Assembly (NCBI RefSeq): GCF_037975245.1
Contig: NC_092566.1
Location: 560,001 to 624,000 of the forward strand
Direction of reading: 5' to 3'
Origin: Apostichopus japonicus
Lineage: Eukaryota; Echinodermata; Holothuroidea; Aspidochirotida; Stichopodidae
DNA length: 64,000 nt
Shown here in pieces: positions 1 to 23,551 of the stretch; within the stretch, counting starts at the first letter, position 1; the number at the start of each line of letters is the position of its first letter. The position numbers and the translations under genes are program-made. The notes beneath the pieces are model-generated. The model made no database searches and was not told the origin of the DNA. It saw only the letters and a list, made by a program, of their open reading frames with translations.

Positions 1-534
1 TAATGAAAGCCATGGATAAGTGTTTAAAGGGGGGGGGGGGAATCTTTCTTTACGAGGCCTAATTTAGTGAACATTTTCAAGCCTGACCATCCATCACCCT
101 ATTTTTTACAAATGTGGCAACCATGTTTTGATTGTCATTTTCTTCTTTTGTTATTACATCTTAAGTAAGGCAAATACCTCCCCATGCGAGCTAGTCTATG
201 CTTTAGCTGATAACTATCACTATGAAGACACACACATGTCTAGCTAGAAAGTGTTCGTTCATACATTCAGCAAATTGTATTTTATCCAAACAAGTCTAAT
301 AAAATGTTGAAATTGTTTATGTAAAAATTGCAATGGGGTAAAAAAAATATTAAATCATTGGTAATGCTACAAACAATTCCTTCCTTTAGATCTTGTACTA
401 TGGTACCATGTTAATGAAACATTCAGTTTTGTTGCAATTTTACATTTCAGTTCACTTTCTTTGAAGGAGTTATATCAATAAATTGCTCTGTCAAATGAAG
501 CCTTTTGTATTTATGTATTTTTTCCTATAAGAGT
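1..534. other. gene-free flank
   Basis: No coding exon or RNA gene is recognised here. The stretch is AT-rich with a G homopolymer near position 30. It could be intergenic or part of an intron of a gene outside the window. Confidence 0.5.
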
Positions 535-757
535 CAAGCTGACCCAAATTTGGTTGATTTTCCATCATAAACCTTGCCTGGGTCAATATTTACCAATATT
601 TCTGGGTCAAATTTTCAACCCATAAATTGGGTCACTTATTCTGACCTTATTTTTTGGGTCAGTTTGACCCAAATGTGTTAGGTTCCCTCCTGACTTTCAT
701 TTGGGTCAAAAAGTGACCCAATTTGGGTCAATTTTAACCCAAGTGTTTTTAGAGTGT
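535..757. repeat. GGGTCA/TGACCC-rich element, MITE-like
   Basis: About 220 bp carries many copies of GGGTCA and its complement TGACCC in alternating orientation, spaced by AT-rich sequence. The arrangement can fold back on itself at several scales. No clear target-site duplication was found, so the limits are approximate. It looks like a short non-autonomous DNA element; that classification is inference. Confidence 0.45.
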
Positions 758-1850
758 GGTGCCTAAGATGCAACACATGTTTGTAATACAGCAAACGCAA
801 AATATGCAGTTCAATGACGTATATTTTGTGTAAGGTCAAGATTTTTAATACCAATGATACTTTAACATTTCCTCAAACTTGCACCGGGATTCAGTCTTAA
901 TGTTAACTTAGATCCAGCTTCCAATAAATCATCCATGATACGCCTCGGAAAGTAATAAGTTGATTATTTTTGGAATTTGGCGCCGGAGTTGCTGATGTGA
1001 CGGGGAAAATTCGTCTTCATGGTTGACTCTATAACGATTTTTCGTGTCTTCATGTTAAAGGGATCTGAATGCTGTCACAAACAGTCAACATACTCATGTA
1101 CAGAGCGGCAGACGTTTATAGATTTATAGAGCGTCTCCCATCAACTGCGCAAACTCAGAATGAACCGTTGACAAACACGACTTATTCTAACCATTACAAT
1201 CTGACAGTCTTAAACGTGTTTTGGGGGGAGTGCCTCGTGTTTTAATTAATCAGCTTGTTTCATTAATGTGAAGTACATTCATGTAAGTTGCTGAAATACG
1301 CCCATACCTATATCTACTTCTACAAACAAATTTAGAGGCCCCTGATTAAAATAATACACTGAGTGTATTGATTGTAATGGCGGCGGCTACCTAACCCTAA
1401 ACTGGGTCATTGATGGGACAATTTCAAAACATTGCAAACGTGGGTAGCAACACTAACGTCACACGAGTTTGTAAATTTTGTTAACAGACGGACAGATATA
1501 CAGACATGACAGACTGATTTGTCACTCAGCAATGGAACTATTTTGGTATTTTATAGTATTCCGAAGAAACTTCTTTTTCTATAAATTTACAAAGTAATCA
1601 TTCATTTAAGATGTGGAAGTGCTGAAGTGGACAACAAGAAGGGTGTCAGAGAGGAGCACATATGGGACTGACGGGCGATAGGAGAATCAGAGGGGCTACC
1701 GGGGAAGTATGCAATAAATGAACAATGTATTCTCATTTTCATATCATACTTTTATTCAAAGGGGAATCCGGGTGCGGACATAAATGTTCCTGCGACCCGA
1801 CCCTGGCTTTTGACGCCCCTCTGACGCCCCTCTGACAGGCTAAATCGATA
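758..1850. other. intergenic, nothing recognised
   Basis: No exon with conserved protein similarity, RNA gene or clear repeat was found. Short GC-richer patches (for example around 980 and 1780) show no coding structure. Confidence 0.5.
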
Positions 1851-2500
1851 TATAATCGATGTCCTATAACCTAATCTGAAATGCAGCACTTACGATATAA
1901 TCGATGTCCTATAGGCTAATCTGAAATGCAGCACTTACGATGTAATCGATGTCCTATAACCTAATCTGAAATGCAGCACTTACGATGTAATCGATGTCCT
2001 ATAGGCTAATCTGAAATGCAGCACTTACGATGTAATCGATGTCCTCTAGGATAATCTGAAATGCAGCACTTACGATGTAATCGATGTCCTCTAGGATAAT
2101 CTGAAATGCAGCAGCACTTACGATGTAATCGATGTCCTATAGGCTAATCTGAAATGCAGCACTTACGATGTAATCGATGTTCTATAACCTAATCTGAAAT
2201 GCAGCACTTACGATGTAATCGATGTCCTATAGGCTAATCTGAAATGCAGCACTTACGATGTAATCGATGTCCTATAACCTAATCTGAAATGCAGCACTTA
2301 CGATGTAATCGATGTCCTATAGGCTAATCTGAAATGCAGCACTTACGATGTAATCGATGTCCTATAACCTAATCTGAAATACAGCACTTACGATGTAATC
2401 GATGTCCTCTAGGATAATCTGAAATGCAGCAGCACTTACGATGTAATCGATGTTCTATAACCTAATCTGAAATGCAGCACTTACGATGTAATCGATGTCC
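1851..2500. repeat. 45-bp satellite array, about 14 copies
   Basis: The unit is about 45 bp and contains ATCGATGTCC, a variable hexamer, and AATCTGAAATGCAGCACTTA. The variable part reads ATAACC, ATAGGC or CTAGGA. The first two tend to alternate, which gives a 90-bp dimer. Two units carry an extra GCA and are 48 bp long. Copies are nearly identical, so the array is young or homogenised. Confidence 0.9.
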
Positions 2501-4864
2501 CTGGTAGATGAAGTTATACTTGTTGCTAACTGTCAGTTCCTAGTGTTATCATCCATCTTTCAACGTCCTAGTGTTTATTGGACCTTTGACATACTGTTGA
2601 AGCCCTTCTTTTACATTATTCGTTATCTTGGCCATTTGTACACAAATAATTTAAATGAATTTGTAAAACTCTGTAAATCTATAGCAAGGACGATGGAAGA
2701 ATGAAGGAGGAACGGCGAAAACATGGAGGGCCGTTTATTGATCAGACTATGAGCTAAAAGTGATGAACAAATCTGACGCATATGTAGTCATGACAACTTC
2801 CAAACATATAGTAAAGATAATCTGTAGAAGTGAACGGCAGCACGAGCTAGCATGTAAATTGAAGTTAAACTTGAAAAACCAACGAGGAAAGTTTATCTAG
2901 AAACTTACATAATTGACTTCATGTGGACCAGCCTAAACTATGGACCATGATATACAGCCGTATTAAGGTTTGGAAAAATGAAGTCGCTGTAGTAGGCCTA
3001 TACGATTATTGTATGCCTCGCCCCACCCACTTAAGCTATTCAAAGTTTGCATTCCGGGTATACCATAACAAGCATGAGCGGGCAGAGATATTTATCCGTC
3101 GTCCAGCAACTTCCTAAGACAATCGCATAACAAACGAGTCAAACCTATCATCATTTCTTGAAATTGACTAGTTAACCTTCTATTTAAAGTGTATAACTTT
3201 GTATAACGTTGTTTAGATCAGATTAGTGTCGAAAATAAACAAAACTTTATGTCAAAACCTGATAAAGATGAACTTGTAAATGAAGAATGATCTAACGCAG
3301 ACGACGTTAGCAGATTCCGTTATTCTTGGTATCTGCGACAACTGGACAAGAGTTGTCCCCCCCCCCCGCACTTTTTTTTCTTTTTTTTAAGGAAATGTCT
3401 ACCCATTAACGAGTCAAGTCATGTGATCGCAGCACGCCTCCGTCTGGTAAGACTTGACCAATCTATTCAGTATATCTTCCATGTACTAAAGAACGTTTAT
3501 TTAATTACAACTAGCTTAGACCAGGCTATATAGCCGACATACCCAGATATGCCTTTAGTTAGCTTTGATAAAGAAAAATAAATTTTTACTTGCAGTTACG
3601 TGCGTGTTGCAAACGGTTATGAATGCTTTCCAAGGCTACCGTACTCTGTTGCTTGTCTTATTATAATTAATAAACAATTGATGGACGTTAACATAAAGGC
3701 ATGAAATAAGCAAACGTCATCGTTAGTTTAGCCTTAAAATATCCATTTCAGGAATCCAGCATATTTTAGAGCTGGCTATTTCGAAGACCGGAATTACTGT
3801 TATAAGCATTACTATACCATTCGCATTTTCCCCCTTGTGCTGTGTCATGTCAAGGTTCATATGCTGCCTAAAGTCGCCTTTTAAAACCGTGTTAGAATCC
3901 TTCATTTAAATTGCTAATTGTTAATTAATATTACGTACGGTATTATCTGAATTGTATACACGATAGTCCTCGTCCGCCTTTAAAACAAAAAAACCTACAG
4001 TTTCATCTACTCCTACGTTACGTCTGTTACCTCGGGGATATCGATACTGATTAGAACGCGCGTGTGTACTCTAGCGAAACTGTCCTCCCAGGGATTCAGT
4101 CCTGTCGGTATTACAACATCAGAAGAAAGTGAAGCCCAATTGTGAACATACGGTCTATCAGTCGTCATTAAATAAGGTAGCCGCCAGAAACCATTCTAGA
4201 CAAATATATTGCTATGATCCGCTATCTGTGCGTTTTGTGAGAGTCTATGGATGCCTATAAGGGATGTCTTTAAGTAAAATGTTTAAGCTTGATAACTCAT
4301 ATAGGCTATTGAAACCAACTTCTATATATGTCCAGGTATCACGTCTTTTAAAATCTTTAGGTAACTGCGAAATAACCCTTAAAACATCTGAGGCAGGTTT
4401 ATCGATCAAAATGACTGTACTTTACAGACCAATAAGTCATGGCCTAACAAGCATGGGGCTATAACGGAATACCAAACGGTTTACTTGTGGTATGTAACGG
4501 CAAAATGATATAGTTACTAGAACTTACAAGCAAGTAAAGCTAACATCGTCAGGTTTGTGTTAAACGAACACCCAATGCATGTTACAAAGCTTAATCTTTC
4601 AAAGCTTAATCTTGAAATACGGCGCTGAGATAAAGACAAGACCAGTGCACTAAAATATATGTGTTTCTTATATCAAAGTTCAAATTTTGTCTATAAAGTA
4701 CTTCCGGTTCATCCTCATGCAAGAGTTCAACTGACAACCCACTGCGACATATACTGAAGCCACCCAACCGACTGGTGGCGCTTTGCCTGTATACGGCAAG
4801 AAAATAACGGCGCGTAATACAAACACTACGTCTTTGACATAACTAAAGTGATAAAGTTGACATA
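2501..4864. other. intergenic, nothing recognised
   Basis: Open reading frames here are all below 85 codons and show no family resemblance. A C-run followed by a T-run lies near 3357-3388. No RNA gene or transposon end was identified. Confidence 0.5.
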
Positions 4865-5221
4865 TATGGCAAGCCAATTGCTCAATAAATCGAAAAACAT
4901 GGATTATCGGTCGAAAAACCATGTTTATCGACCGATAAACATGGATTTTCGGTTGATAAACAAGGGGTTTATCGGCGAGAATCCATGTTTATCGCTTGAG
5001 AAACATGGATTATCACTGATAAACATGGTTTTTCGGCGATAAACATGGTTTATCGGCGATATACATGGTTTATCGGCGATAAACCATGTTTCTCGGTAGA
5101 TAAACATGGTTTATCTGTGACAATCCATGTTTATCTGCGATAATCCATGTTTTTCAAGCGATAAACATGGTTTTTCGACCGATAACAAGGTTTTCGCCGA
5201 TAAACCATGTTTATCTATCGA

Positions 5222-5377
5222 GAAACATGGTTTATCGCCGATAAACCATGTTTATCGCCGATAAACCATGTTTATCGCCGATAAACCATGTTTATCGCCG
5301 ATAAACCATGTTTATCGCCGATAAACCATGTTTATCGCCGATAAACCATGTTTATCGCCGATAAACCATGTTTATCG
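5222..5377. repeat. near-perfect 20-bp palindromic tandem repeat
   Basis: About eight almost identical copies of a 20-bp unit, GCCGATAAACCATGTTTATC, run head to tail in the inner part of the left arm of the foldback-like element. Each unit is close to self-complementary, so single strands can form a row of hairpins. The outer part of the arm has diverged copies in both orientations. Confidence 0.9.
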
Positions 5378-6749
5378 CGTAAAAACATAGCAACGGTCCC
5401 GCACAATCCGCATATGGACAAGTGCGGAATAATAATCGGCAACGCACAGGCTTAGTAATAGTACACCGTCATCGACCTGACACGGTCGTAAATCAACCTG
5501 TTCTAGACTGTACAATTATCCTGCACAGCTTTAGGCTCTTTGAGTATACACTGTGTGGATATGTTCATGTCTACAGTGTAATTCATCATACAGCGTTCAC
5601 ACAGAGACCTTCATACTAAGAAAAAATATGTGGCAGGCGTTGCAAACTACAGTAATTGGTAAAAAGAGGTCATTTTACGACCAGTTGCAGGTTGATTTTG
5701 TAATCTCAAGAAACTTTTCCATTATAGCGTGATATGCAACTAACAAGGCCTGGGAAGTGCCATTTCCAGCAATGTGGGAGCAATTTTCGGCCTAAATTTT
5801 CTTATACGCTTCGCGCCAACCCATGGTGGCGCTACGCTTAGGTGGTTTACCTACAAGCTTGGCCCCTTCCTTGGCAAATTCCTCGCTACGCACCTGTCTA
5901 ACCGTGTCACAATTTGTTTCTAAATATCACCAAAAAACATCACAGACTTTCACCAAAAGTTGTTTTGACTTTTCGAAATGAATAAGCTAGACTGACCGCA
6001 TCCGTAATGAAAATTGGTTTGCCGATAAAAAAGGAAAATATAGGGCTGTAGCAACCAGTATATATGTATATATACAAAATACCACGAAGCGTGCGAACAA
6101 TTTTGGGGATGAAAGTTGCTACGCGCCGACACCCAAGCAAATGCCCCCCCCCCCCAAAAAAAAAAAATTGAAACAAATCGCCGCCCGTGTATACAGGAGA
6201 CCGTTAAAGTCATAGGAAACAGCCATTGAGCATAATAGGAACTCGTTTATAACTCTATGGAAATAGCCTAACTGCATAATATAAAGCCTTACACTAGTCC
6301 AATGGCTAAGCAAAGTCAAACCTGTTTTGGCATTGTATTTTCTAGATTGTTTGTAAAGCGCACAGATGAATCGTGCGTAGTGCGCTATATAAGATTTTAT
6401 TTACATTACATTACAAAAATTCCGCAGTAAGCTGGAACGTCTGTGTATGAAATTGTCAACAGAGGGTTGGGAATTTGATACTCTCTCCTCTCTATTCGGC
6501 AAATTTAAAGGCGCCAACGTAGAATTTATCAGGAGATACAACCCAGTGCACACCATGAACAGTTTCACATCGGTAACAGGGGCCATATTTCGTTGTTCCT
6601 AATTATGGATAAGACCGGGCCCTTACGAAGTTTGCGTACGGCTCGCCCACATGCGGCTTCGGAACCAAAGATTTATAATATATATACTAACATAACATGT
6701 AGAGTTTTGGAAGTAGTTCCGGTAAATTTTCATCAGTCGCCAAACTTAA

Positions 6750-7195
6750 ACATGATTTATCGCCGATAAACTATGCTTATCGGTAGATAAACATGGTTTA
6801 TCGCCGATAAACATGGATTTTCGACGAAAAACATGGTTTATCAGTCGATAAACCATGTTTATCGGCGATAAACCATGTTTATCGGCGATAAACCATGTTT
6901 GTCGAAAAACATGGTTTATCGCCGATAAACATGGTTTATCGCCGATAAACATGGATTTTCGAGAAAAAAAAAACATGGATTATTGAAAAAAAACTTGGAA
7001 TATCTAATGAAAATCCCTGTTTATCGTTAGATAAACCATGTTTCTCAGAAAAACCATGTTTATCTGCCGATAATCATGGTTTTTCGGTGAAAAACCATGT
7101 TTATCGGTCGATAAACATGGTTTTTCGAGTGATAAACATGGTTTATCGGTCGATAAACATGGTTTTTCGACCGAAAATCCATGTTTCTCGATTTA
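6750..7195. repeat. palindromic repeat array, right arm
   Basis: Degenerate copies of the CATG-centred palindrome (GATAAACATGGTTTATC and variants) form the right arm of the element at 4865-7216. Units are less uniform than in the left arm, and some are truncated or interrupted by A-runs. Confidence 0.8.
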
Positions 7196-7222
7196 TTGAG
7201 CATTTGGCTTGCCATAGACATA

Positions 7223-9500
7223 AATCACCTTGAAATGGTGATATCGTGTGCCGCATTTGGGTGCCAAAATTCGTCAAAAATGTGGCAGTGGACTGTAGTT
7301 TCACAGGTTATTATTAGGAAGCGATAGTAGAAGCAATTACATAGGGATTTAATTACTTTACTCGTGTCGTCTGCTCAGATGTTGTAATGTTATTCACTGT
7401 ACCCTGGATATAGTTAGCCTATAGGTCCCTAGACCGGCTACGGATGTCCTTTCGGATGCGATATGACTAATGCATAATGATAAAAATTATTGCCACCTCA
7501 GTTTACGTAAAACTGTATCCCTTACATGCCAGAATAACATGGGATGACGGTTATGATGTGCTGGGCTTATCACATAACAATTTTATAGAAGGTAGGAAAA
7601 TAGGCTACTACCCACTTTGCAACATTAACATTAAAATGCGAACTGCATGCACAGATTAATATGGAAGTATTACACAAAAGTAGGTGTGTGTGGGAAGGGG
7701 GTGGGGAGGAGGGAGGGTTGCTTTTAATACGGCACTTTCTAGGGACAACTATGACACAATTTGAGTGGAGCATTAAAATAATACAAGCAAGAAAAATGTT
7801 TGCCATGTGCCTCTTAGATACCGGAAATGATACTTTCCAGACATTAGAAGTTGCACAAACACTCCACTAACTCGAGTCATTAGAGGCGAATTTTGTTTTT
7901 CAAAGTTGGTTCTTAAGTCACTTACCACTCTGGTCGCCATAGCATGTCTCTGTTTTGCAAAGTTCACCTACTCTTTTTGCCTTACAACGCAAAGTGCCCT
8001 CACTTTTTCAAGGCTTCACTGCATAAACACACGGTGGTACACTGTGTCAGCATTCTTCCTAGTTCAGTTTCCATGGATTTGCTATAACCTATACCTAAGT
8101 AAGATATCCCAAACCATCCACAACCACTGGAACTATTATATCAATTCCATATACGAACTATAAGTTCTTGCATTTTCCTGCATAAAATATCTGGTCGGCC
8201 TAACCACTTACAACTTCCGTGACGATTTTTACATGCAAATTGATCAGTAAAGTGAGACTTAAGGGACAAATTTAAATTTGATGCATGAGTGTCGTACACC
8301 ATTAGAAACAATGCTTTCTGTCAATCCATGTGAGTTGAATTACTTTACCTCTTTGACAAATGACCATATAAACAACTGAGGCTCATTAGTTAAAACGACC
8401 GGTCAACTAAATCTACCACACACATACTGTTAGTTCCTCAGATGCCACACAAAACTCATTAGAAAAAATATACTTTTTATAACCTTGAATAACAAACTAC
8501 GATGCGTTACAAATTTTTGAAGTACAAATTATGTTGGATGTCGTCCAAGGTGGCTGTTGTTGCCATGAAGATAAAAGACGATAATTTGTTCGAAATATTA
8601 TAATGATATATTAATACTACAATTCTGTCCAAAGTCATCCTTATATATGCATTCAAAATTTCAAATATAACAATTTATGGAAGTATCCTATTTAACTCAT
8701 CATTACTGGTTAGACATCCACTAGGATGTCACTACAAATGGTATGGGTCACACGTATTAAACTCACTGTAACAAGGTATTAATGATATCCTCATAGCGTT
8801 CAAGTTTACAACAAGTCATTGACCCTCTGCCATGGCCAAGTAATGTTCCCTCCAAGAAATATATATGTTGAATATTAATCTACATTATATCTCGAAATTC
8901 GATTTGCTGTCAGACAGGACAATCCCTTTCGCATTTTGAAGTGGTGTACATACATACATACATACACCCATACATACATAAATACATACTAGCATTAGAT
9001 ACAGTATACTATCATGGCCGATTGATTTTCAATAATATTTGAAGAGAAACCCAATTTTGCAGATTTCGTTCATCGTCATAGTCAACAATTTTGAGCAACA
9101 GGCAGTTTTTCATGCTATTTCGGGTAATAATTATCAAAATGATTTTTTTTTTATAAACTGAGAACAATAAAAAAGAGTGGCCAATGACACCTGACCCTTG
9201 TTATCTGCTTAGAATGAGTCATTGTTTACAACAAATATTTCATCATACACGCTCAGACTTAGTCAACTGAGGACGAATGATGTTTCGATTTCATTGGATG
9301 AAGATTTGCATTTAGAATCAACTTAATTAAAATATGTGTAAACCAATCAGTCATTCACAAATCATCTTTTTTTCCTGCTATTCTGTACCACTGTTTGTTA
9401 GTGATCAGTGGATCTATCTGTATGTGTGTATTTGCGAGAAGGAAGTAGCGCAGTTACTTGCCGTATACTTGAAAAGGGTCAAAGTTCATTACAGAGAAAA
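7223..9500. other. intergenic upstream of PPP2CA
   Basis: No recognisable exon was found. A (CATA)n microsatellite lies at about 8949-8990. Short reading frames (for example 7906-8163) have no family resemblance or codon signal that I can support. Confidence 0.5.
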
Positions 9501-9502
9501 AA

Positions 9503-9510
9503 TGACGTCA
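9503..9510. promoter_or_regulatory. CRE palindrome upstream of PPP2CA
   Basis: A perfect TGACGTCA cAMP-response element lies 286 bp upstream of the PPP2CA start codon. Mammalian PPP2CA promoters are reported to depend on a CRE, so the position is suggestive. Function is inferred from sequence only. Confidence 0.5.
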
Positions 9511-9523
9511 TTTACTTAAAAAT

Positions 9524-9533
9524 CCGCCATATT
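9524..9533 (-). promoter_or_regulatory. YY1-like site near the PPP2CA start
   Basis: CCGCCATATT matches the reverse complement of the YY1 consensus (AANATGGCGG). Such sites are common close to transcription starts of housekeeping genes. It lies 14 bp after the CRE. Confidence 0.35.
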
Positions 9534-9795
9534 CGACCGCCGTCCTCATCGTTGACATATTGAGCGGCGTACTATACTACTGTATGTATGCGCGTACGTC
9601 GCACAACTAAATAACCGTGCATGATATATATATACGGTATGGTGTATAGGATGCTTCACAATTGAAGTTGCACACATGATAAACTGAAGGCTCTGTAATA
9701 ACGCCCCACTCACAATTATCGGTGGAGATATCTTACAACTGCTGGTTACAACATCGATATAATTCTTTGCAGTGGAGACTAGTGATAGTACAGCA

Positions 9796-20214
<10,419 letters not shown>

Positions 20215-23200
20215 GGGTCCAACATGTCTTCTCCTATTCTTTATGGATGTCATGAAAGCATTTGGGTACCTCTCAGCAGAGTTGATGCTTTCTTAACAAG
20301 ACACAACACTAATTGATTCTATGAAACTTATCTAGGCAGTAGCACTTGATGTAGAGTTTACCTAGACGGTCAACTATTTCAGACTTTTTATACTGCTTTA
20401 TTGGAAAAAGACAAACATATCTTGATAAGCTTCACAAATGATAAGTACAAAAGGCTTAGATTAAGATAACTTCTTATAACATTATGTATCAGTCTTGTAA
20501 AGAATATCAATGGTCTTACTCCAGTTGTCCAGAAGAAACTGATGAGATCTCTCTTCTCAAGTTTTAGTTTCAAATATAATCCTGAAAAGTTAGTTGCCAA
20601 ATACCTTCCAATCTGTAAATGTAAATAGTTTCATAAATCACAAGGCAATTGAGAGCTTACACATTGAAGTTCTGATGGACTTGAAGCATGCTTTATACCA
20701 ACTTCACATCTGTAATAATGGGAGAGAGGTGCCATTAACTGGTCGGAGTGATAGGTATCATCAGCAGGCCAGGCCCTCGAGTATCTAATGGTTCATTCAT
20801 TTACTCCTCTTCTATGGCAATATTCAAACGTTTCTCTTACAGTATTGTGTGATGTATTCTAGAATGCTCACCATCTTAGCACCCAGCTCTGGCAATATGA
20901 ATATTCTGTTTATGGTATGTAAAAGTTAGGAACTGTTCATCATTGATTCAGCCGCTCTAGCAGATACAGAGTCCTATTGTGAATTCTTTACAAGCTGGTT
21001 TATCTGTGCTAATAAGCACTGAATATACAAATACATTGATTCAGTCACACTAGCAGATAGAGTCCATATTGTGAGTTCTTTACAAGCTGGTGACCTGTGC
21101 TAATTTCCCCAGTGAATCTGAAGGTTTCTACACTTTCTTTATTATCTGCTGTAAGTAATATGTTTAAGGATTACATGATTTGTTAGATGGCTGAGTGAAG
21201 CTAACATTGCTGCTGTCTTAGAAAGCTTAAATTCCTTAGAGAAGAGAAAACCTTGTAAGGCAGTAATGCATTGTCAATGCAGAATTGCTAATGATGATGA
21301 AATAACATTGATTTATGTATTTGAAGGCTATTGTCATTGCTGAATAATTTTATTGTTAGTCACTTGTCAGCGACCCATAGCAGGTGTCATTCAATATATT
21401 ATAAACTTGACTTATATTCTGCTTATGCTGGAAAAAATGCTCTCCAGTTTAACATTGTGAGCAGTCACTAGTATGAAGGACATTTTGTCTGCCTAGAACA
21501 AATTATGTATAGCATTAGTTTCATCTCTGTGTGCTTAGTTGTGAATTGGGAATGAAGCTGACATGTTTTGATATGTTTAGGAATGCTCTAAGCAGCTTTG
21601 AACTCACTGGTAGGGGTAGTATCTCTTTGAATTACTGACATTTTTTAGGACTTATTCTTTTTAAATTTTGCACGATTTTGTTTTCGTTAAGCTGCTAACA
21701 TGGATTTTTCTCCCCTTCTCTAGTTTAGTTACTGTTTTAATGCTATTGACTTGTGTAACCTAACTCTCAGTAAATCTCTTTAAAACATTCGCATAACAAA
21801 TCACATTTGCTCAACAATGTACACAAGCTTTAAACTTGTCTGTCTGTCTGTATGTCCATCTGTATGTTATCTATTGTTTAGTTTTGGCAGCTTGTATAAG
21901 AAGACAAAAATTTAAATCATTTCTAGAATGTTCATTCTAACTTCAGTTTACACAGGTTTTGGTGCTTGTGACAGTAAAGAAAATCATCTGTCAACAAGTC
22001 TATTAGGTATTAAAATTGTTGTTGTTATATTTTCTTGGTAAGAGAAATGTTACAAAAAGTTGCACTTATTCATTAAGGTCCATCTTATTTTCACATTCGT
22101 TATCCTCTTGTATGCTACAATATTAGTGAGGTTATAAATATATATATATTTTTTTTCTCAAAATAACTAAGCTGGATATGTAAATGTAAGATGCATGGTG
22201 CATACTGAATGTAATTCAAGGCTTTTCCATTAGTATAGCAATGACATACTAAAGTGAATAACTAGAGCAGGTTGGTATGCTCTCCAGAAATTGAATCCAT
22301 AACGATGTCCCCCATCCGTTCCTGGTCTACTGTCCTGAATAAATATTGCTAGCTATTGTGTCCATGCGGTCAATATATTTTCCCATACAGCTATAACATT
22401 TAGATTACTAGAGCTGTATGCAGAGAGAAATTCATATTAGGTCAAGTAGATTAATTTGCTGTAAGCTGAGTACATTTCAATTCTTGAAAAGTCTGATGTT
22501 AAAGGCTTCTTAGAATTCATTATGAGTAAAGTTATTATTTAAAAACTTTACTCATATAACTTTTAATTTTATGCCATCCACTAAGTAAGAAAGAACATTA
22601 ACATTTTTGTATCCTATTTTTTCCCCGACTGGGCAATTGTACCTCTTTGAATGACAAACTTGCAAGCCAAGTGGATAAATGAATGTTCGGGTTGGCAGTG
22701 TACAACTCTGTGAATGTGGTACCGTTGGTTACAGTTTATCAGAAGTCTGGTTTGTCAGTTCAACGAAGGATTGACAAGATTATATGATCTGAATGTAAAC
22801 TGGTGTTGAGCACCTTATCATCACAGTATGGGATAAAGTTATAGTTATGTATGGTGGAAAATGTATTTCTTTGAACCAAAGAATGTATTTCCTTGTCATA
22901 TATCCTTCATAAAACAAGAACATTTCCGATCTTACAACGTTAATAACGGTGTGTTTTGATGCATCTTGATAGTTTATATATAGGACAGGTTCTGCTTCTT
23001 GAAGGATAGATGTTAAGGCCAGTTTGTTCATGGAAATGCATTTTCTTTCGGATATATCTGTTCTTTTACGCGATACTGTAATAATAAGGTTAAAGGTCAC
23101 TGCAGAGTTTGAAGTTTCTTATAAGTCATCACTCTAGCAGATTCACTAGCAGATCCATTAGAATGAGATACTGGTCATGTTCAGATTACTCATTTGAGTT

Positions 23201-23345
23201 TGAATATTCATTTCCAGCTTGAGTCATTTACATGTGGTTGTTCCCCCAGCCGTTAAGAAACAATGTTTAATTTTCCATTTTCGCTGTAGTGACTTTATCT
23301 TTTTTGTCGTGATGTAAGTGAACAGTTGAATAAATATTGTAAGTT
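20215..23345 (+). other. probable PPP2CA 3' UTR, end uncertain
   Basis: No protein-like exon follows the stop codon. AATAAA hexamers occur at 22338-22343 and 23329-23334, the latter followed by TTGT- and TCTTGT-rich sequence. Either could end the transcript. The 106-codon minus-strand frame at 22780-23100 has no family resemblance. Confidence 0.4.
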
Positions 23346-23551
23346 GTATATATGTCTATTGTCTTCTTGTTTGATTCTGTTGCAGAAATAGTTGGTTTAG
23401 ATGGAATCTTGGATGTTCTGTGCCCAGTACTGTTGGCAGTGATAATGGCTCAGTTTTGGTGTTTCGGAACAATATTTTCATTGAAAGATAGCATAAGATG
23501 TCTTTGAAGCAACTGGGGTGCTCAATCATGGGAAAAATGTCCTGTTACCAG

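Larger units (their letters stand above)
4865..7216. mobile_element. foldback-like DNA element with palindromic-repeat arms
   Basis: The two ends are inverted copies. The first about 75 bp inward from 4865 match the reverse complement of the last 75 bp (7142-7216) with only about three differences. Both arms then become arrays of a palindromic motif of the form GATAAACCATGTTTATC (arms about 4890-5385 and 6750-7195). The direct repeat GACATA abuts both edges (4859-4864 and 7217-7222) and fits a 6-bp target-site duplication. The 1.36-kb core has no recognisable transposase, so the element is probably non-autonomous. Long inverted repeats built of short tandem repeats are typical of foldback elements; assignment to a family is inference. 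Confidence 0.7.

Noticed and set aside
4880-7200. Repeat arrays that superficially resemble a CRISPR locus
   Set aside because: Units abut one another with no unique spacers, they lie in both orientations within a transposon-like structure, and the genome is animal.
22780-23100. 106-codon minus-strand reading frame
   Set aside because: No family resemblance, and it lies in the probable 3' UTR of PPP2CA.
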